Assembly: GCF_000820005.1 (NCBI RefSeq)
Contig: NZ_CDBL01000036.1
Span: 1-64,000, forward strand
Origin: Aeromonas piscicola
Lineage (GTDB): Bacteria; Pseudomonadota; Gammaproteobacteria; Enterobacterales; Aeromonadaceae
Reading direction: 5' to 3'
DNA: 64,000 bases
A model generated the notes under the pieces. It worked only from the letters and a program-made list of their open reading frames with translations, did not search any database and was not told the DNA's origin. Shown in pieces: positions 10,981-21,083 of the stretch; within the stretch, counting starts at the first letter, position 1, and the number at the start of each line of letters is the position of its first letter. A program made the translations under genes and the position numbers.

Positions 10981-11452
10981 ACTGGGATAGACCTTCTTCG
11001 ATTAATTGTGAGAGGAGGGCGCCATTGGTTGCGATGGCGATGCGTGGAAACACACGCACTATATTTTTGTGTTCATGTACAGAGGCTTAAGCGGTGATTA
11101 AATAGTGGGTTTGATTCAATCGAAGCAGAGGGGATGGACTGGCTGGATTGCCAGCTTTTGCGGTTATGGAACGTCGATATCGCTTGTTGGAGCCTGATCC
11201 GCTACTGAGTGGCGCACCACTTTGAAAGTGGGGGGCTCGGTCAATCTCCTGTGTGATGCCGGCCTTGTGGCCGATGTTGTTGTTTCGGGAGACCAGTTTG
11301 CCGGTTTAATGAGCATGTTTTCGCGAAAAGTGGGCAACTGGCCCGCCTCTCGGCGGCAAAGGCTTGATTAATGAGGTTTCTGCCTACATCTTAGATGGTC
11401 CAAGCAGGCTTCTGGACGGCAGGGGCTGTAGAGAATTTAGAGGTACCGCAGG
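10981..11452. other. intergenic region between the chitinase and prlC
   Basis: This 472-base gap between divergent genes holds no convincing protein gene. It contains a small hairpin (TGCGTG / CACGCA at 11041-11058) in the likely chitinase leader, AT-richer sequence near 11060-11110 where a chitinase promoter could lie, and the sigma-32-like promoter of prlC near its right end. Confidence 0.5.
11363..11391 (+). promoter_or_regulatory. putative sigma-32 (heat-shock) promoter of prlC
   Basis: CTTGATT, a 14-base spacer and CTACATCT resemble the heat-shock consensus CTTGAAA-N13-15-CCCCATNT, and lie about 60 bases before the prlC ATG. The opdA/prlC gene of enterics is known to be heat-shock regulated. 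The match is imperfect. Confidence 0.4.
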
Positions 11453-13495
11453 ATGAACAACCCTTTGCTGACAATGGACTCGCTGCCCCCTTTCAGCCAG
11501 ATCCAGCCCGACCAGGTGCAAGCTGCAGTGACGCAGGCGATCGCCGATTGCAAACAGAAGATCGGCGATGTGCTGGCCCAGCGTGACCCCCATACCTGGG
11601 ACAGTCTGATCGCGCCGCTGGAAGAGGTGAATGACCGCCTGGCGCGAGTCTGGTCACCGGTCAGCCATCTCAACTCCGTGCTCAACAGCGAAGCGCTGCG
11701 CGCGGCCCATGACGCCTGCCTGCCGCTGTTGTCCGAGTTCCAGACCTATGTCGGTCAGCATGAAGGGCTCTATCAGGCTTATCGCGAGCTGGCCGAGAGC
11801 GACGACTTCCCGCTGCTGAGTGGCGCCCAGCGCAAGGAGATCCAGAATACCCTGCGCGATTTTCGCCTGTCCGGTATCGGTCTGCCCGCCGAGGTGCAGC
11901 AGCGCTACGGCGAGATCCAGGCACGTCTCTCCGAGCTGGCCTCCCGCTTCAGCAACAACGTCCTGGATGCGACCCAGGGCTGGACCAGACTGGTGACCGA
12001 CGAGGCCGACCTGACCGGCTTGCCGCAGAGTGCGCTGGCCGCCGCCCGCCAGCTGGCGGAGCAGAAGGGTCAGCAGGGCTGGCTGTTCACTCTGGATATT
12101 CCCTCCTACCTGCCGGTGATGATGTATGCCGACAACCGCGCGCTGCGCGCCGAACTGTATGAAGCCTTCACCACCCGCGCCTCGGATCAGGGCCCCAACG
12201 CCGGCAAGTGGGACAACTCCGCCATCATGACCGAGCTGCTCTCCCTGCGCCGCGAACTGGCCCAGTTGCTGGGTTTTGGCAACTATGCCGAGTTGTCGCT
12301 CGCCACCAAGATGGCGGACAAGACGGAGCAGGTAGTGGGCTTCCTCTCGGATCTCGCGGCCAAATCCCTGCCACAGGGCAAGGCCGAGCTGGAGGAGATC
12401 CGCACTTTCGCCGCCGAGCAGCATGGCCAGAGCGAACTGGCGGCCTGGGATCTGCCCTATTACGCCGAGAAGCTCAAGCAGCACAAGTTCTCCATCTCCG
12501 ACGAGCAGCTACGCCCCTACTTCCCCGCCAACAAGGTGGTGAAGGGCCTGTTCGAGGTGGTGAGACGGGTGTTCGGTATCAAGGTGCGCGAGCGCCTCGG
12601 CATCGACACCTGGCACCCTGATGTGCGTTTCTACGACATCTTCGATGCCGAGGATGAGCTGCGCGGCAGCTTCTACCTCGACCTCTATGCCCGCGAGCAC
12701 AAGCAGGGCGGGGCCTGGATGGACGTCTGCCTGGGTCGTCGCTACCGTCAGGATGGGTCGCTGCAAAAGCCGGTGGCCTACCTGACCTGCAACTTCAATG
12801 GCCCTGTGGATGGCAAACCGGCTCTGTTCACCCACAACGAGGTGGTGACCCTATTCCACGAGTTTGGCCACGGCATTCACCACATGCTGACCCAGATCGA
12901 CGTGGCCGGTGTCGCCGGCATCAACGGTGTGGCCTGGGATGCGGTGGAGCTGCCGAGCCAGTTCCTCGAAAACTGGTGCTGGGAGTCCGAGGCGCTGGCC
13001 TTTATCTCCGGTCATCATGAGACCGGCGAGCCCTTGCCTGCCGATCTGCTGGAGAAGATGCTGACCGCCCGCAATTTCCAGGCTGCGATGCAGATGCTGC
13101 GTCAGCTGGAGTTCGCCCTGTTCGATTTCCGCCTGCACCAGGAATTTGACCCGGCCAACCCGGATCAGATCCCGGCCCTGCTGGCCGAGGTGCGCAGCCA
13201 GGTGGCCGTGATGACGCCGCCTGCGTTCAACCGTTTCCAGCACAGCTTCTCTCACATCTTTGCCGGCGGTTATGCGGCGGGCTACTACAGCTACAAGTGG
13301 GCCGAGGTGTTGTCGGCGGATGCCTATTCCCGTTTCGAGGAGGAGGGGATCTTCAATCCCGCCACCGGCCAATCCTTCCTGAAGAATATTCTGGAGAAGG
13401 GGGGCTCCAAGGAGCCCATGGAGTTGTTCCGTGCCTTCCGTGGCCGCGAGCCCAGGGTCGATGCACTGCTACGCCACAGCGGGATTGCCGCCTGA
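11453..13495 (+). CDS. prlC: oligopeptidase A (M3 family metallopeptidase)
   Basis: PrlC/OpdA is a cytoplasmic zinc peptidase that degrades short peptides, including cleaved signal peptides. The 680-residue length equals that of the E. coli enzyme. The zinc motif HEFGH is at residues 469-473, with the third ligand in the downstream VAWDAVELPSQFLENW segment. The GGYAAGYYSYKWAEVLSADA region near the C-terminus is a further M3 hallmark. In E. coli rsmJ follows directly; here a GGDEF/EAL gene and a minus-strand binding-protein gene separate the two. A clear terminator follows. Confidence 0.97.
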   Translation: MNNPLLTMDSLPPFSQIQPDQVQAAVTQAIADCKQKIGDVLAQRDPHTWDSLIAPLEEVNDRLARVWSPVSHLNSVLNSEALRAAHDACLPLLSEFQTYVGQHEGLYQAYRELAESDDFPLLSGAQRKEIQNTLRDFRLSGIGLPAEVQQRYGEIQARLSELASRFSNNVLDATQGWTRLVTDEADLTGLPQSALAAARQLAEQKGQQGWLFTLDIPSYLPVMMYADNRALRAELYEAFTTRASDQGPNAGKWDNSAIMTELLSLRRELAQLLGFGNYAELSLATKMADKTEQVVGFLSDLAAKSLPQGKAELEEIRTFAAEQHGQSELAAWDLPYYAEKLKQHKFSISDEQLRPYFPANKVVKGLFEVVRRVFGIKVRERLGIDTWHPDVRFYDIFDAEDELRGSFYLDLYAREHKQGGAWMDVCLGRRYRQDGSLQKPVAYLTCNFNGPVDGKPALFTHNEVVTLFHEFGHGIHHMLTQIDVAGVAGINGVAWDAVELPSQFLENWCWESEALAFISGHHETGEPLPADLLEKMLTARNFQAAMQMLRQLEFALFDFRLHQEFDPANPDQIPALLAEVRSQVAVMTPPAFNRFQHSFSHIFAGGYAAGYYSYKWAEVLSADAYSRFEEEGIFNPATGQSFLKNILEKGGSKEPMELFRAFRGREPRVDALLRHSGIAA

Positions 13496-13576
13496 GGCCC
13501 GGCGGCCTTCGCCGTCGTGAGTTTCAAGCAGGTACACTTTTGCGGCATAGTGGGATCCTTGCGTGATTTTTGAGAT

Positions 13577-13601
13577 AAAAAGGGACCTTTTGGTCCCTTT
13601 T
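13577..13601 (+). terminator. terminator after prlC
   Basis: AAAAGGGACC and GGTCCCTTTT pair perfectly around a TTTT loop, with T in the 3' arm. It lies 80 bases after the prlC stop and 100 bases before the next gene. Confidence 0.8.
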
Positions 13602-13700
13602 CTCAAGGCTTTTTAATATCTTGCGGAGTGCATGTTTGCACTGTCCCCGCCTCTTCAGTAGAGTCGGGTTCTACCTTCCAAGGAGAGAAAGAACCTTGCC

Positions 13701-16247
13701 ATGAGGCGAGCACTCGAGTCTGTCTATCAAATCATCTCAAGTCTGTCTCATTCGAGTGGTCAGGGATATTTCGATACCTTTGTGAGTGAAATCGCAGCAG
13801 CGGTCAGGGCAGACTTCGTCCTGATTTCAGGTAGGGATCAAGCGGGGCTGTTTTTCAAGGTGCACGCCGCCCATCCCGCATCTCTCGACACCACCCATTT
13901 CAGTTTTCCGGTCAGCGCCACCCCGGGGGAAGTCACCCTGCAAGAGGGTGAGGCCTGGTTCAGCGATCGCGTCCAGCAGCTGTTCCCCCATGCCGCCGTG
14001 TTGCAGGCCTGGCATATTCAGGCCTATGCCGGTGTGGCCCTCAAGAATGCCCAGGGCGAGACCATAGGCATCTGCAGCGTGCTGTTCAAGCAGCCGCTCG
14101 CCAACATGGACAAGGTGATGGGCTTGCTGCGGCTGCTGGCCCCACTGGCGGGCCGCGAGCTGGCACTGATGTGCCAGCAGTTGCCGGTGCAGAGCCAGCC
14201 TGAGTATCACCACTTCCTGCACACCATGATGTCCCACGCCCCCGTGGGGATCGGCAAGCTGGATCTGGATGGCAGGATCCTCTGGACCAACCCGGCCATC
14301 GAGAAGATGCTGGGTTACAGCCAGAAAGAGCTGCAGCACCGCACCGCCGCCGAACTCAACCATCCGGAAGACTGGTTGCGCAGCATCTCCTGTTACGCGG
14401 AGCTCAAGCGCGGCGAGCGTACCGCCTTCACCCAGGAGAAGCGCTACCTGCACCGTGATGGTCAGGTGTTGTGGGGGCGGGCCACAGTCACCCTGGTGCG
14501 GGACGAGCAGTTGCAGCCTGAATATTTGATGGTGGTGCTGGAAAATATCGACCCACTCAAGCGTCATGCCGAGCAGCTCAAGCTTTCCCACCGCGTCTAT
14601 GACAACCTCTCCGAAGCCATTCTGGTGTGCGATGCCGACAGCCGCATCATCTCGGTCAACCCGGCGTTCGAGCAGATCACCGGCTACAGCGAGACCGAGG
14701 TATGCGGTCAGCGCCCCAGCATGCTCAAGTCCGGGCTGCACGATCAGGCCTTCTACGCCGACATGTATCACGCGCTGGAGCGGGTAGGGGTCTGGCGTGG
14801 GGAGGTGTGGAACAAGCGCAAGAACGGCAAGCTCTACCCCCAGCAGCTGATGATCAGCACCCTGCGGGAAGGGGGCAAGATCAGCCAGTACATCGCCATC
14901 TTCAGTGATCTCTCCCAGACCAAGCTGGCGGAGCAGAAGATTGCTGCCCAGGCCAACTACGACAATCTCACCGGCCTGCCCAATCGCTGGCTGTTTGGCC
15001 GCTGCCTCAGCCGTTTCTGCGAGCGGGGCGAGCGCTTCGCGCTCATGGTACTGGATCTCAACAACTTCAAGGCGGTCAACAACAGCATGGATCACCACGC
15101 CGGTGACGCCCTGCTGCGGGAGGTGTCGGATCGGCTGGTGAGCCGGGTGCGTACTGAGGATCTGGTGGCCCGCATCGGCGGCGACGAGTTCGCCTTCCTG
15201 GTGCCCGGCATCGTCAACCGCCGGCAGGCCGAGGTGTTCGCCAAGCAGGTGATCGGCGGCTTCGCCCGTCCCTTCATGCTGGCCAACCAGCACCTCTATG
15301 TGACGGCCACCATAGGCATCACCCTCTGCCCCGGGGATGGCGTCGAGAGCGACGAGCTGCTGCGCAACGCCGAACAGGCGCTGTTTGCCGCCAAGCGGCA
15401 GGGACGCCTGCTCGGCAGTTACTGCGCCTTCATGCGCGAAGAGGTGCGCCAGCGTCACCAGATGCTGCAGGATCTGGCGGAGGCGATCAAGCTGGAGCAG
15501 CTGACCATGGCCTATCAGCCGATCTGGGACAACCGCAGCGGCCGGGTGGCCAAGCTGGAGGCGCTGGTGCGCTGGTATCACCCGCACTGGGGCCAGGTCT
15601 CGCCGGCGGACTTCATTCCGCTGGCGGAAGAGGCGGGGCTCATCCAGGGGTTGGGGGCGCTGGTGCTGTGGCAGTCGTGTCGGGATCTGGCGCGCTTGCA
15701 GCAATCCGGCTTCCCGGATCTGCAGATGTCCATCAACCGCTCCACCCTGGAGTTCCAGACCATAGATCCGGAGGCGAGCGAGTGGCTCAAGGTGATCCAC
15801 CACTTCGGGCTCGACCCCTGCGACATCGTCATCGAGATCACCGAATCCCTGCTGATGGAGACCAGCGATCAGCACAGGGTGCGGATCGATGCCCTGCGCG
15901 AGGCGGGCTGCAAGCTGGCCATCGACGACTTCGGCACCGGTTATTCGGCCCTCAACTATCTGCGCAACTTCCCGGTGGATCTGGTCAAGATAGACCGCGC
16001 CTTCGTGCGCCACATCCCGTTCAACGAACAGGACAGGCTGCTGCTCGACGGCATCATCAACATAGTGCACAACCTCGGCATGCAGGTGGTGATCGAGGGG
16101 GTGGAGACTCGCGAGCAGCTCAACTTCCTCTGCCAGAAGGGGTGTGCCTTCACCCAGGGCTTCCTGCTCAGCCGCCCGCTGGCGTATGACGACCTGATCG
16201 AATACCTGCAACTCAACGACAAGAGCATGTTTCTGCAGATCAGCTAG
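13701..16247 (+). CDS. GAF-PAS-PAS-GGDEF-EAL cyclic di-GMP protein
   Basis: A large 848-residue cytoplasmic signalling protein predicted to make and/or break c-di-GMP. The first 160 residues resemble a GAF domain. Two PAS domains follow (about 175-285 and 300-410), then GGDEF with an intact RIGGDEF motif near residue 493, and EAL with LEALVRW near 620. The EAL catalytic set is present: SINRSTLEF, EITES, DDFGTGYSAL, VKIDRAFV and EGVET. Both catalytic halves therefore look competent, and sensory input probably decides the net activity. It has no membrane segment. It is transcribed alone, with an AAGGAGAG site a few bases before a start I place at the ATG at 13701. Confidence 0.9.
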   Translation: MRRALESVYQIISSLSHSSGQGYFDTFVSEIAAAVRADFVLISGRDQAGLFFKVHAAHPASLDTTHFSFPVSATPGEVTLQEGEAWFSDRVQQLFPHAAVLQAWHIQAYAGVALKNAQGETIGICSVLFKQPLANMDKVMGLLRLLAPLAGRELALMCQQLPVQSQPEYHHFLHTMMSHAPVGIGKLDLDGRILWTNPAIEKMLGYSQKELQHRTAAELNHPEDWLRSISCYAELKRGERTAFTQEKRYLHRDGQVLWGRATVTLVRDEQLQPEYLMVVLENIDPLKRHAEQLKLSHRVYDNLSEAILVCDADSRIISVNPAFEQITGYSETEVCGQRPSMLKSGLHDQAFYADMYHALERVGVWRGEVWNKRKNGKLYPQQLMISTLREGGKISQYIAIFSDLSQTKLAEQKIAAQANYDNLTGLPNRWLFGRCLSRFCERGERFALMVLDLNNFKAVNNSMDHHAGDALLREVSDRLVSRVRTEDLVARIGGDEFAFLVPGIVNRRQAEVFAKQVIGGFARPFMLANQHLYVTATIGITLCPGDGVESDELLRNAEQALFAAKRQGRLLGSYCAFMREEVRQRHQMLQDLAEAIKLEQLTMAYQPIWDNRSGRVAKLEALVRWYHPHWGQVSPADFIPLAEEAGLIQGLGALVLWQSCRDLARLQQSGFPDLQMSINRSTLEFQTIDPEASEWLKVIHHFGLDPCDIVIEITESLLMETSDQHRVRIDALREAGCKLAIDDFGTGYSALNYLRNFPVDLVKIDRAFVRHIPFNEQDRLLLDGIINIVHNLGMQVVIEGVETREQLNFLCQKGCAFTQGFLLSRPLAYDDLIEYLQLNDKSMFLQIS

Positions 16248-16254
16248 CGGGCGG

Positions 16255-16995
16255 TCACTCCGCCGGTTTCAGCTTGTCCTGCCTGCCTTTCAGCGTCCGA
16301 TAGTCTTCGCCGAGATAACGCAGGTAGATACGATCCAGCACACCCTCCTCCAGCATCTGCTGCAGTGCCTTGTCGTATGCTGGCAGCAGCGCGGCCCTTT
16401 GCTCGCCAAAGCAGAGGTAGAGCGGGGTCGAGTCGATGAAGGGGGAGAGCGCGCGGATTGGCACGTCTTGCTCCTTCGACAAGATGGGGGCCGAGAAGTA
16501 ATCCAGAATGATCATGTCGACCCGGCTCTTTTCGAGCAGCAACAGCAGCTGCTTGTCCGAGTGCGCCTTGATCGACACCCAGCCGTCATAGTGCTTGATC
16601 TTCTCCGTGTAGTCATAGCCCCTCACCATGCCGACCTTCATCCCCCTGGCCATCTCCCATGAGAAGTTGTGCAGGGGGCTGTCGGTGCGCACATAGGCGG
16701 CCAGGGGATAAAAAGCGGTCGCGAGATCGGGGTGATGACAACCGGGCAGCGGGGCATTGTCGAGAATGCCATCGGCGAGCCGGGTGCTGACATACTGCTC
16801 GCAGCGCCCCCATGGCAGCTCGATCAGGCTGAGCTTCATCCCCAGACGCCGGGCAACCTCCTGATGGATCTCGATGGAAATCCCCTCGGTCAGGCGTCCC
16901 TGCTCCGCATAGGAAAAGGGGGGCCAGTCCACCCCGCATACCTTCAGGTCTGTGCCGCTCTGGGCGGCGAGTAACAAGGCGATGAGCAGGTGCAT
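16255..16995 (-). CDS. periplasmic amino-acid-type solute-binding protein
   Basis: A 246-residue SBP_bac_3-type protein with a short hydrophobic leader (about residues 1-13). [10 protein letters not shown] followed by a glycine and glutamate-rich stretch near the N-terminus is typical of the family, as is the [12 protein letters not shown] segment that opens the second lobe. No ABC permease or ATPase gene adjoins it, so it may be an orphan sensor-like protein, as many such genes are in this class. It converges with the GGDEF/EAL gene with only 7 bases between. The ligand cannot be told from sequence. Confidence 0.72.
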   Translation of the reverse strand: MHLLIALLLAAQSGTDLKVCGVDWPPFSYAEQGRLTEGISIEIHQEVARRLGMKLSLIELPWGRCEQYVSTRLADGILDNAPLPGCHHPDLATAFYPLAAYVRTDSPLHNFSWEMARGMKVGMVRGYDYTEKIKHYDGWVSIKAHSDKQLLLLLEKSRVDMIILDYFSAPILSKEQDVPIRALSPFIDSTPLYLCFGEQRAALLPAYDKALQQMLEEGVLDRIYLRYLGEDYRTLKGRQDKLKPAE

Positions 16996-17071
16996 GGGGT
17001 TTCCTCCCTACAGCGATGGAAAGGGGCTGTGGTACACTCCCTTCACTGAACTTAGAACGCCTCCAAAGACC

Positions 17072-17821
17072 ATGCAAATCCTCCTCGAAGACCCCGCCAA
17101 GGCCGCGCTGGCGCAAGCGCTGGCCAGCCAGCTTGACCAGACCGACTATCCCCAGTTCGCCCTGGTGTTTACGCCCGAGCGGCTGGAGCTACGCAAGCTG
17201 GACGAGCCCAAGCTGGGGGCCGTCTACGTGGACTTCGTGGAAGGGGCGGTGGCCCATCGCCGCAAGTTTGGCGGCGGACGGGGCCAGTCCATCGCCAAGG
17301 CGGTCGGGCTCAAAGCCGGGGCGACTCCGACCGTGGTGGATGCCACCGCCGGGCTGGGTCGCGACGCCTTCGTGCTGGCTTCCCTCGGCTGCAAGGTGAC
17401 CCTGATCGAGCGCAGTCCCGTGGTGGCGGCCCTGCTGCAGGATGGTTTGATGCGGGCGGCGCAGGATCCCGAGATAGGCCCCTGGGTCAGCGAGCGGATG
17501 CGCCTGCTGCAAGGGCCGGCGGTGGACAACCTGCTGGCGTTGACCGAGCGGCCCGAGGTCGTCTATCTCGATCCCATGTTCCCCCACAAGCAGAAGTCGG
17601 CGCTGGTGAAGAAAGAGATGCGAGTGTTCCAGTCGCTGGTGGGGCCGGATCTCGATGCGGATGCCCTGTTGCCGGCGGCCCTCAAGATGGCGGACAAGCG
17701 GGTGGTGGTGAAGCGCCCCAGCTACGCGGGCTGGCTCAATGAGCACAAACCCAGCATGGCCATCGAGACCAAGAGCAACCGCTTCGATGTCTATGTCATG
17801 GCTGCGCTGGCGGCGAGTTAA
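17072..17821 (+). CDS. rsmJ: 16S rRNA (guanine-1516-N2)-methyltransferase
   Basis: RsmJ methylates G1516 of 16S rRNA. The 249-residue product carries [25 protein letters not shown], the SAM motif [19 protein letters not shown] and [20 protein letters not shown], closely matching E. coli RsmJ (YhiQ). I chose the ATG at 17072, where the family starts; the frame stays open upstream to 16952 without homology. TACACT at 17032-17037 could be the -10. A strong terminator follows, shared with the convergent rof gene. Confidence 0.96.
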   Translation: MQILLEDPAKAALAQALASQLDQTDYPQFALVFTPERLELRKLDEPKLGAVYVDFVEGAVAHRRKFGGGRGQSIAKAVGLKAGATPTVVDATAGLGRDAFVLASLGCKVTLIERSPVVAALLQDGLMRAAQDPEIGPWVSERMRLLQGPAVDNLLALTERPEVVYLDPMFPHKQKSALVKKEMRVFQSLVGPDLDADALLPAALKMADKRVVVKRPSYAGWLNEHKPSMAIETKSNRFDVYVMAALAAS

Positions 17822-17845
17822 CTGCCGGCCTGAGTCGCGGATGCA

Positions 17846-17882
17846 AAAAAGGAGGGCCAACGTTATGTTGGCCCTCCTTTTT
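17846..17882. terminator. bidirectional terminator between rsmJ and rof
   Basis: A perfect 15-bp stem (AAAAAGGAGGGCCAA / TTGGCCCTCCTTTTT) with a 7-base loop lies between two convergent genes. Confidence 0.92.
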
Positions 17883-17891
17883 GTACTGGAT

Positions 17892-18146
17892 TCAATTGGT
17901 TGGCGAGAAGCGGATCAGCTTATCTTCCCCTTGCCAGTTCAGGTGCAGGGTTGTCAACTCCGCCAGACTGAGCCGCTCGCCACTGTGCAGCAGCAGATAC
18001 TCGACCCCCTCGCTGGCTTCGATGGTGCGGATCTTGTCATCCCACTGGCGGCCATCGCGGTTAGTGATAGTCACCGGCAGTTGCCAGCTGGCGGCAATTT
18101 CGAGCCAGTCGTAGAGATCGCAGCTGATGGGTTGGTAATCCGGCAT
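17892..18146 (-). CDS. rof: Rho-binding antiterminator (Rof/YaeO family)
   Basis: Rof binds transcription termination factor Rho and blocks its RNA loading. The 84-residue product has the family opening YQPISCDLYDWLEIA, the central region around VEYLLLHSGE and the closing strand region. I start it at the ATG at 18146, which follows GGGAG; an upstream TTG at 18167 lacks a ribosome site. It lies 30 bases downstream of gppA on the same strand and may be cotranscribed. rho itself is only about 3.5 kb away, an uncommonly close placing of regulator and target. Confidence 0.85.
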   Translation of the reverse strand: MPDYQPISCDLYDWLEIAASWQLPVTITNRDGRQWDDKIRTIEASEGVEYLLLHSGERLSLAELTTLHLNWQGEDKLIRFSPTN

Positions 18147-18176
18147 GATCGGCTCCCAAGCGAGCAAGTTTCTGGA

Positions 18177-19667
18177 TCAGGCTTCCAGCAAGCGGGTGGG
18201 CCAGCCCATCTTTTGCTGGCGTTCCACTTCGAGCCGCAATTCGCTGGCGCGCAGGTAGTGCTCGTCCAGCCATCCCTTGGGCAGGGTCAGGGTCAGCGCC
18301 TCTTCATCGGCCTGCAGGGTGAAGCTGGGGACCGTGCCCTGGGTGCGACGCATGCAGAGGATCAGCGAGATGCGCAGAATGCGGGCCAGGCGGATCGCCT
18401 GACGACCGGTGACGGCGCCCTGCTTCTCCAGGGTTTCCAGCTTTAATTCGTCCCGCTGGTTGAACAGCAGGGCCGACAACAGCTTCTTTTGCGCAGGGGT
18501 AAAGCCCGGCATGTCGATGTTGTCGATGATGTAGGCGGCGTGTTGCGGCGCTTTCTTGTACTCGATGCACAGGCCAATCTCGTGCAGCAAGGCCGCATAA
18601 CGCAGGATGGGGCGACCGTAACGTTTCGAGAGTCGCCAGGCCGGTTGCAGCTGGGTGAAGGCCTCGATGGCGGTGTCGCGCACTCGCTCGGCATGCTCCT
18701 TGTCCAGCTGATAACGGCTGATCAGGCTGTCGGCGGTTCGATCCCGGGCATCACAGTCGTGATTGTTGCCGAGCAGACCGTAGATCAGCCCTTCACGCAG
18801 GGCGCCGCCCGCCAGGGTCATGCTCTCTATATTCAGGGTTTCGAAGATGGCGATCAGGATGGCGAGGCCGGAGGGAAACACGGTCAGCCGCTCGGCCGCC
18901 AGCCCTTCCAACTGCAGCCGATCCAGCCTGCCACAGGCGATGGCCTGACCCATCAGCTCCTGCAGTTTCGGCAGTGTGACCCGCTCGCTCTTCCCTTGCG
19001 CCAGCATGATCTCCTGCAGCGCCTGCACCGTGCCGGAGGCGCCGACGCAGGTGCGCCAGCCCAGGGTGCGGTAATCTTCCGCCACCTTCTCCAGCACCGC
19101 CTTGGCGGCCGCGATAGCCTGCCCGAAGCGGGCTTCACTCAGCTCGCCATCACCGAAGTGGTTGTTGAGCCAGGTGACGCAGCCCATGTGCAGGCTGTTG
19201 AGCAGTTTCGCTTCGCTGTGCTCGCCGATCACCAGTTCTGTGCTGGCGCCGCCGATGTCGATCACCAGCCGGTTGCCTTCCCCGGCAGAGGTCCAGGAGA
19301 CCCCCTCGTAGATGGTCTTGGCCTCTTCCTCGCCAGAGATGATCTCTATGCTGTGGTTGAGCACCCGTTCCGCTTCGCTGAGGAACTCGTCGACGTTGGT
19401 GGCAAGGCGCAGTGTGGCGGTGCCCACCACCCGGATATTGTCGGCCGGAATGTCCTGCAACTGCTCGGAGAACAGGCGCAGGCAGTCCCAGCCCCGCTCC
19501 ATGGCGGCACGGCTGAGACGAAATTCCGGATCGAGCCCGGCGGCGAGGCGAACCTTGCGCTTGACCTTGGTGACGGTGCGCAACGCACCGGCGACCTCGC
19601 GCACCACCAGCATATGAAAGCTGTTGGAGCCGAGGTCGATGGCGGCATAGAGCGGCGAGTTGTACAA
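18177..19667 (-). CDS. gppA: guanosine-5'-triphosphate,3'-diphosphate pyrophosphatase / exopolyphosphatase
   Basis: GppA removes a phosphate from pppGpp to give ppGpp and belongs to the Ppx/GppA family. The ASKHA-fold N-terminal half shows YAAIDLGSNSFHMLVV, VVGTATLRLATN, SGEEEAKTIYEG and DIGGASTELVIG. The C-terminal part is the HD-like helical domain, with YAALLHEIGLCIEY. I place the start at a TTG (19667) preceded by AAGGA, 13 bases after the rhlB stop, giving 496 residues, close to the E. coli 494. An ATG at 19724 would overlap rhlB and add a non-homologous basic extension. The rhlB-gppA pairing is conserved. Confidence 0.93.
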   Translation of the reverse strand: MYNSPLYAAIDLGSNSFHMLVVREVAGALRTVTKVKRKVRLAAGLDPEFRLSRAAMERGWDCLRLFSEQLQDIPADNIRVVGTATLRLATNVDEFLSEAERVLNHSIEIISGEEEAKTIYEGVSWTSAGEGNRLVIDIGGASTELVIGEHSEAKLLNSLHMGCVTWLNNHFGDGELSEARFGQAIAAAKAVLEKVAEDYRTLGWRTCVGASGTVQALQEIMLAQGKSERVTLPKLQELMGQAIACGRLDRLQLEGLAAERLTVFPSGLAILIAIFETLNIESMTLAGGALREGLIYGLLGNNHDCDARDRTADSLISRYQLDKEHAERVRDTAIEAFTQLQPAWRLSKRYGRPILRYAALLHEIGLCIEYKKAPQHAAYIIDNIDMPGFTPAQKKLLSALLFNQRDELKLETLEKQGAVTGRQAIRLARILRISLILCMRRTQGTVPSFTLQADEEALTLTLPKGWLDEHYLRASELRLEVERQQKMGWPTRLLEA

Positions 19668-19680
19668 CTGGGCCTGTCCT

Positions 19681-20970
19681 TCAGCTCTTGCGCGGCGGAC
19701 GACGACGGTTGTTGCTGTTGCCACCGCCCTGGCGATCCCGCATGTTGCGGTTCACCGGCTGACGGTTGCGAACGACCCGCTTCGGTGCGGTCACGTCATC
19801 CAGCAGCGCCTCGCGGTCATATTTGCTGACCGGGATCGGGTGGTGGATGTACTCCTCGATGGCCGGCAGGTTGAAGGCATAGTCTTCACAGGCCAGGCTG
19901 ATGGAGTGACCGCTCTTGCCGGCACGACCGGTACGACCGATACGGTGTACATAGTCTTCGGCGTCATCGGGCAGGTCGTAGTTGAAGACGTGGGTCACGT
20001 CCGGGATGTGCAGACCACGGGCGGCCACGTCGGTGGCGACCAGGATGTCCAGCGTCCCCTTGGTGAAGTCTTCCAAGATCTTCATCCGCTTCTTCTGCGG
20101 CACGTCACCGGTCAGCAGACCGACTCGGTGGCCGTCATTCTCCAGCCACGCATGCACGTCTTCACAGACATGCTTGGTGTTGGCGAAGACGATGGCCTTT
20201 TCCGGCCACTCTTCTTCCATCAGGGAGAGCAACAGCAGCATCTTGTCTTCATTGGAGGGGTAGAACAGCTCCTCCTTGATGCGCACGCCCGTCATCTGTT
20301 CAGGCTCCACCTGCACGTGTTCCGGGTGGTTCATGTGCTCGTAGGCCAGCTCCTGCACCCGCAGGGAGAGGGTGGCGGAGAACAGCATGCTCAGACGCTC
20401 GGTCGGCGCAGGCATGCGGCGGAACAGGAAACGGATGTCCTTGATGAAGCCCAGATCGAACATGCGATCCGCTTCATCCAGCACCACGACCTGAATGTTG
20501 CTCAGATCGATGACCTTGGACTTGAAGTAGTCGATGATGCGGCCCGTGGTACCGATCAGGATGTCGACGCCCTGCTCCAGCACGGCCAGCTGCTTGTCGT
20601 AACCTTCGCCGCCGTAAGCGAGGCCAAGCTTGAGGCCGGTAGAGGCGGCTATGCTGTCGGCATCGTTGTAGATCTGTACTGCCAGTTCCCGGGTGGGCGC
20701 CATTATGATGGCTCTGGGTTGGTTAACCAGACGGGGATTGGTCAGCGGGTGGGTCAGCAAATAATTGAATGTCGCGGCCAGGAAGGCAATGGTCTTGCCG
20801 GTTCCTGTCTGGGCCTGACCGGCGAGGTCATGACCTTCTACCAGCAGTGGCAGAGACAGTGCCTGGATGGGCGTGCAATAGTGAAATCCCTTTGATTCCA
20901 GACCAGCCAGAACTTCGGGTTCGAGGCCCATTTGGGCGAATTTTTCGGTCGTTAAGTGTGTTTTGCTCAT
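19681..20970 (-). CDS. rhlB: ATP-dependent RNA helicase RhlB
   Basis: RhlB is the DEAD-box helicase of the RNA degradosome, unwinding structured RNA for RNase E and PNPase. The 429-residue product carries the Q motif, Walker A (AQTGTGKT), [20 protein letters not shown] (LDEADRMFD), SATL, and the C-terminal [13 protein letters not shown] and [10 protein letters not shown] motifs. The basic, asparagine- and arginine-rich tail (last about 35 residues) fits RNA contact. It diverges from trxA and is followed by gppA on the same strand, as in E. coli. Confidence 0.97.
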   Translation of the reverse strand: MSKTHLTTEKFAQMGLEPEVLAGLESKGFHYCTPIQALSLPLLVEGHDLAGQAQTGTGKTIAFLAATFNYLLTHPLTNPRLVNQPRAIIMAPTRELAVQIYNDADSIAASTGLKLGLAYGGEGYDKQLAVLEQGVDILIGTTGRIIDYFKSKVIDLSNIQVVVLDEADRMFDLGFIKDIRFLFRRMPAPTERLSMLFSATLSLRVQELAYEHMNHPEHVQVEPEQMTGVRIKEELFYPSNEDKMLLLLSLMEEEWPEKAIVFANTKHVCEDVHAWLENDGHRVGLLTGDVPQKKRMKILEDFTKGTLDILVATDVAARGLHIPDVTHVFNYDLPDDAEDYVHRIGRTGRAGKSGHSISLACEDYAFNLPAIEEYIHHPIPVSKYDREALLDDVTAPKRVVRNRQPVNRNMRDRQGGGNSNNRRRPPRKS

Positions 20971-21083
20971 GGCGGTAGGTTATCAGGTTAGGCTTGCAAT
21001 AATAAACAGGATCATTTCAAATAGGGCAACTATTGCCTTTGTTGATACGTCAATAAAGCCTTAATTACTGACTGGAGTTGGAG

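Noticed and set aside
13827-16211. A 794-codon minus-strand frame antisense to the GGDEF/EAL gene
   Set aside because: Long antisense frames are expected in GC-rich genes. The product has no family motifs while the plus-strand protein has complete domains.
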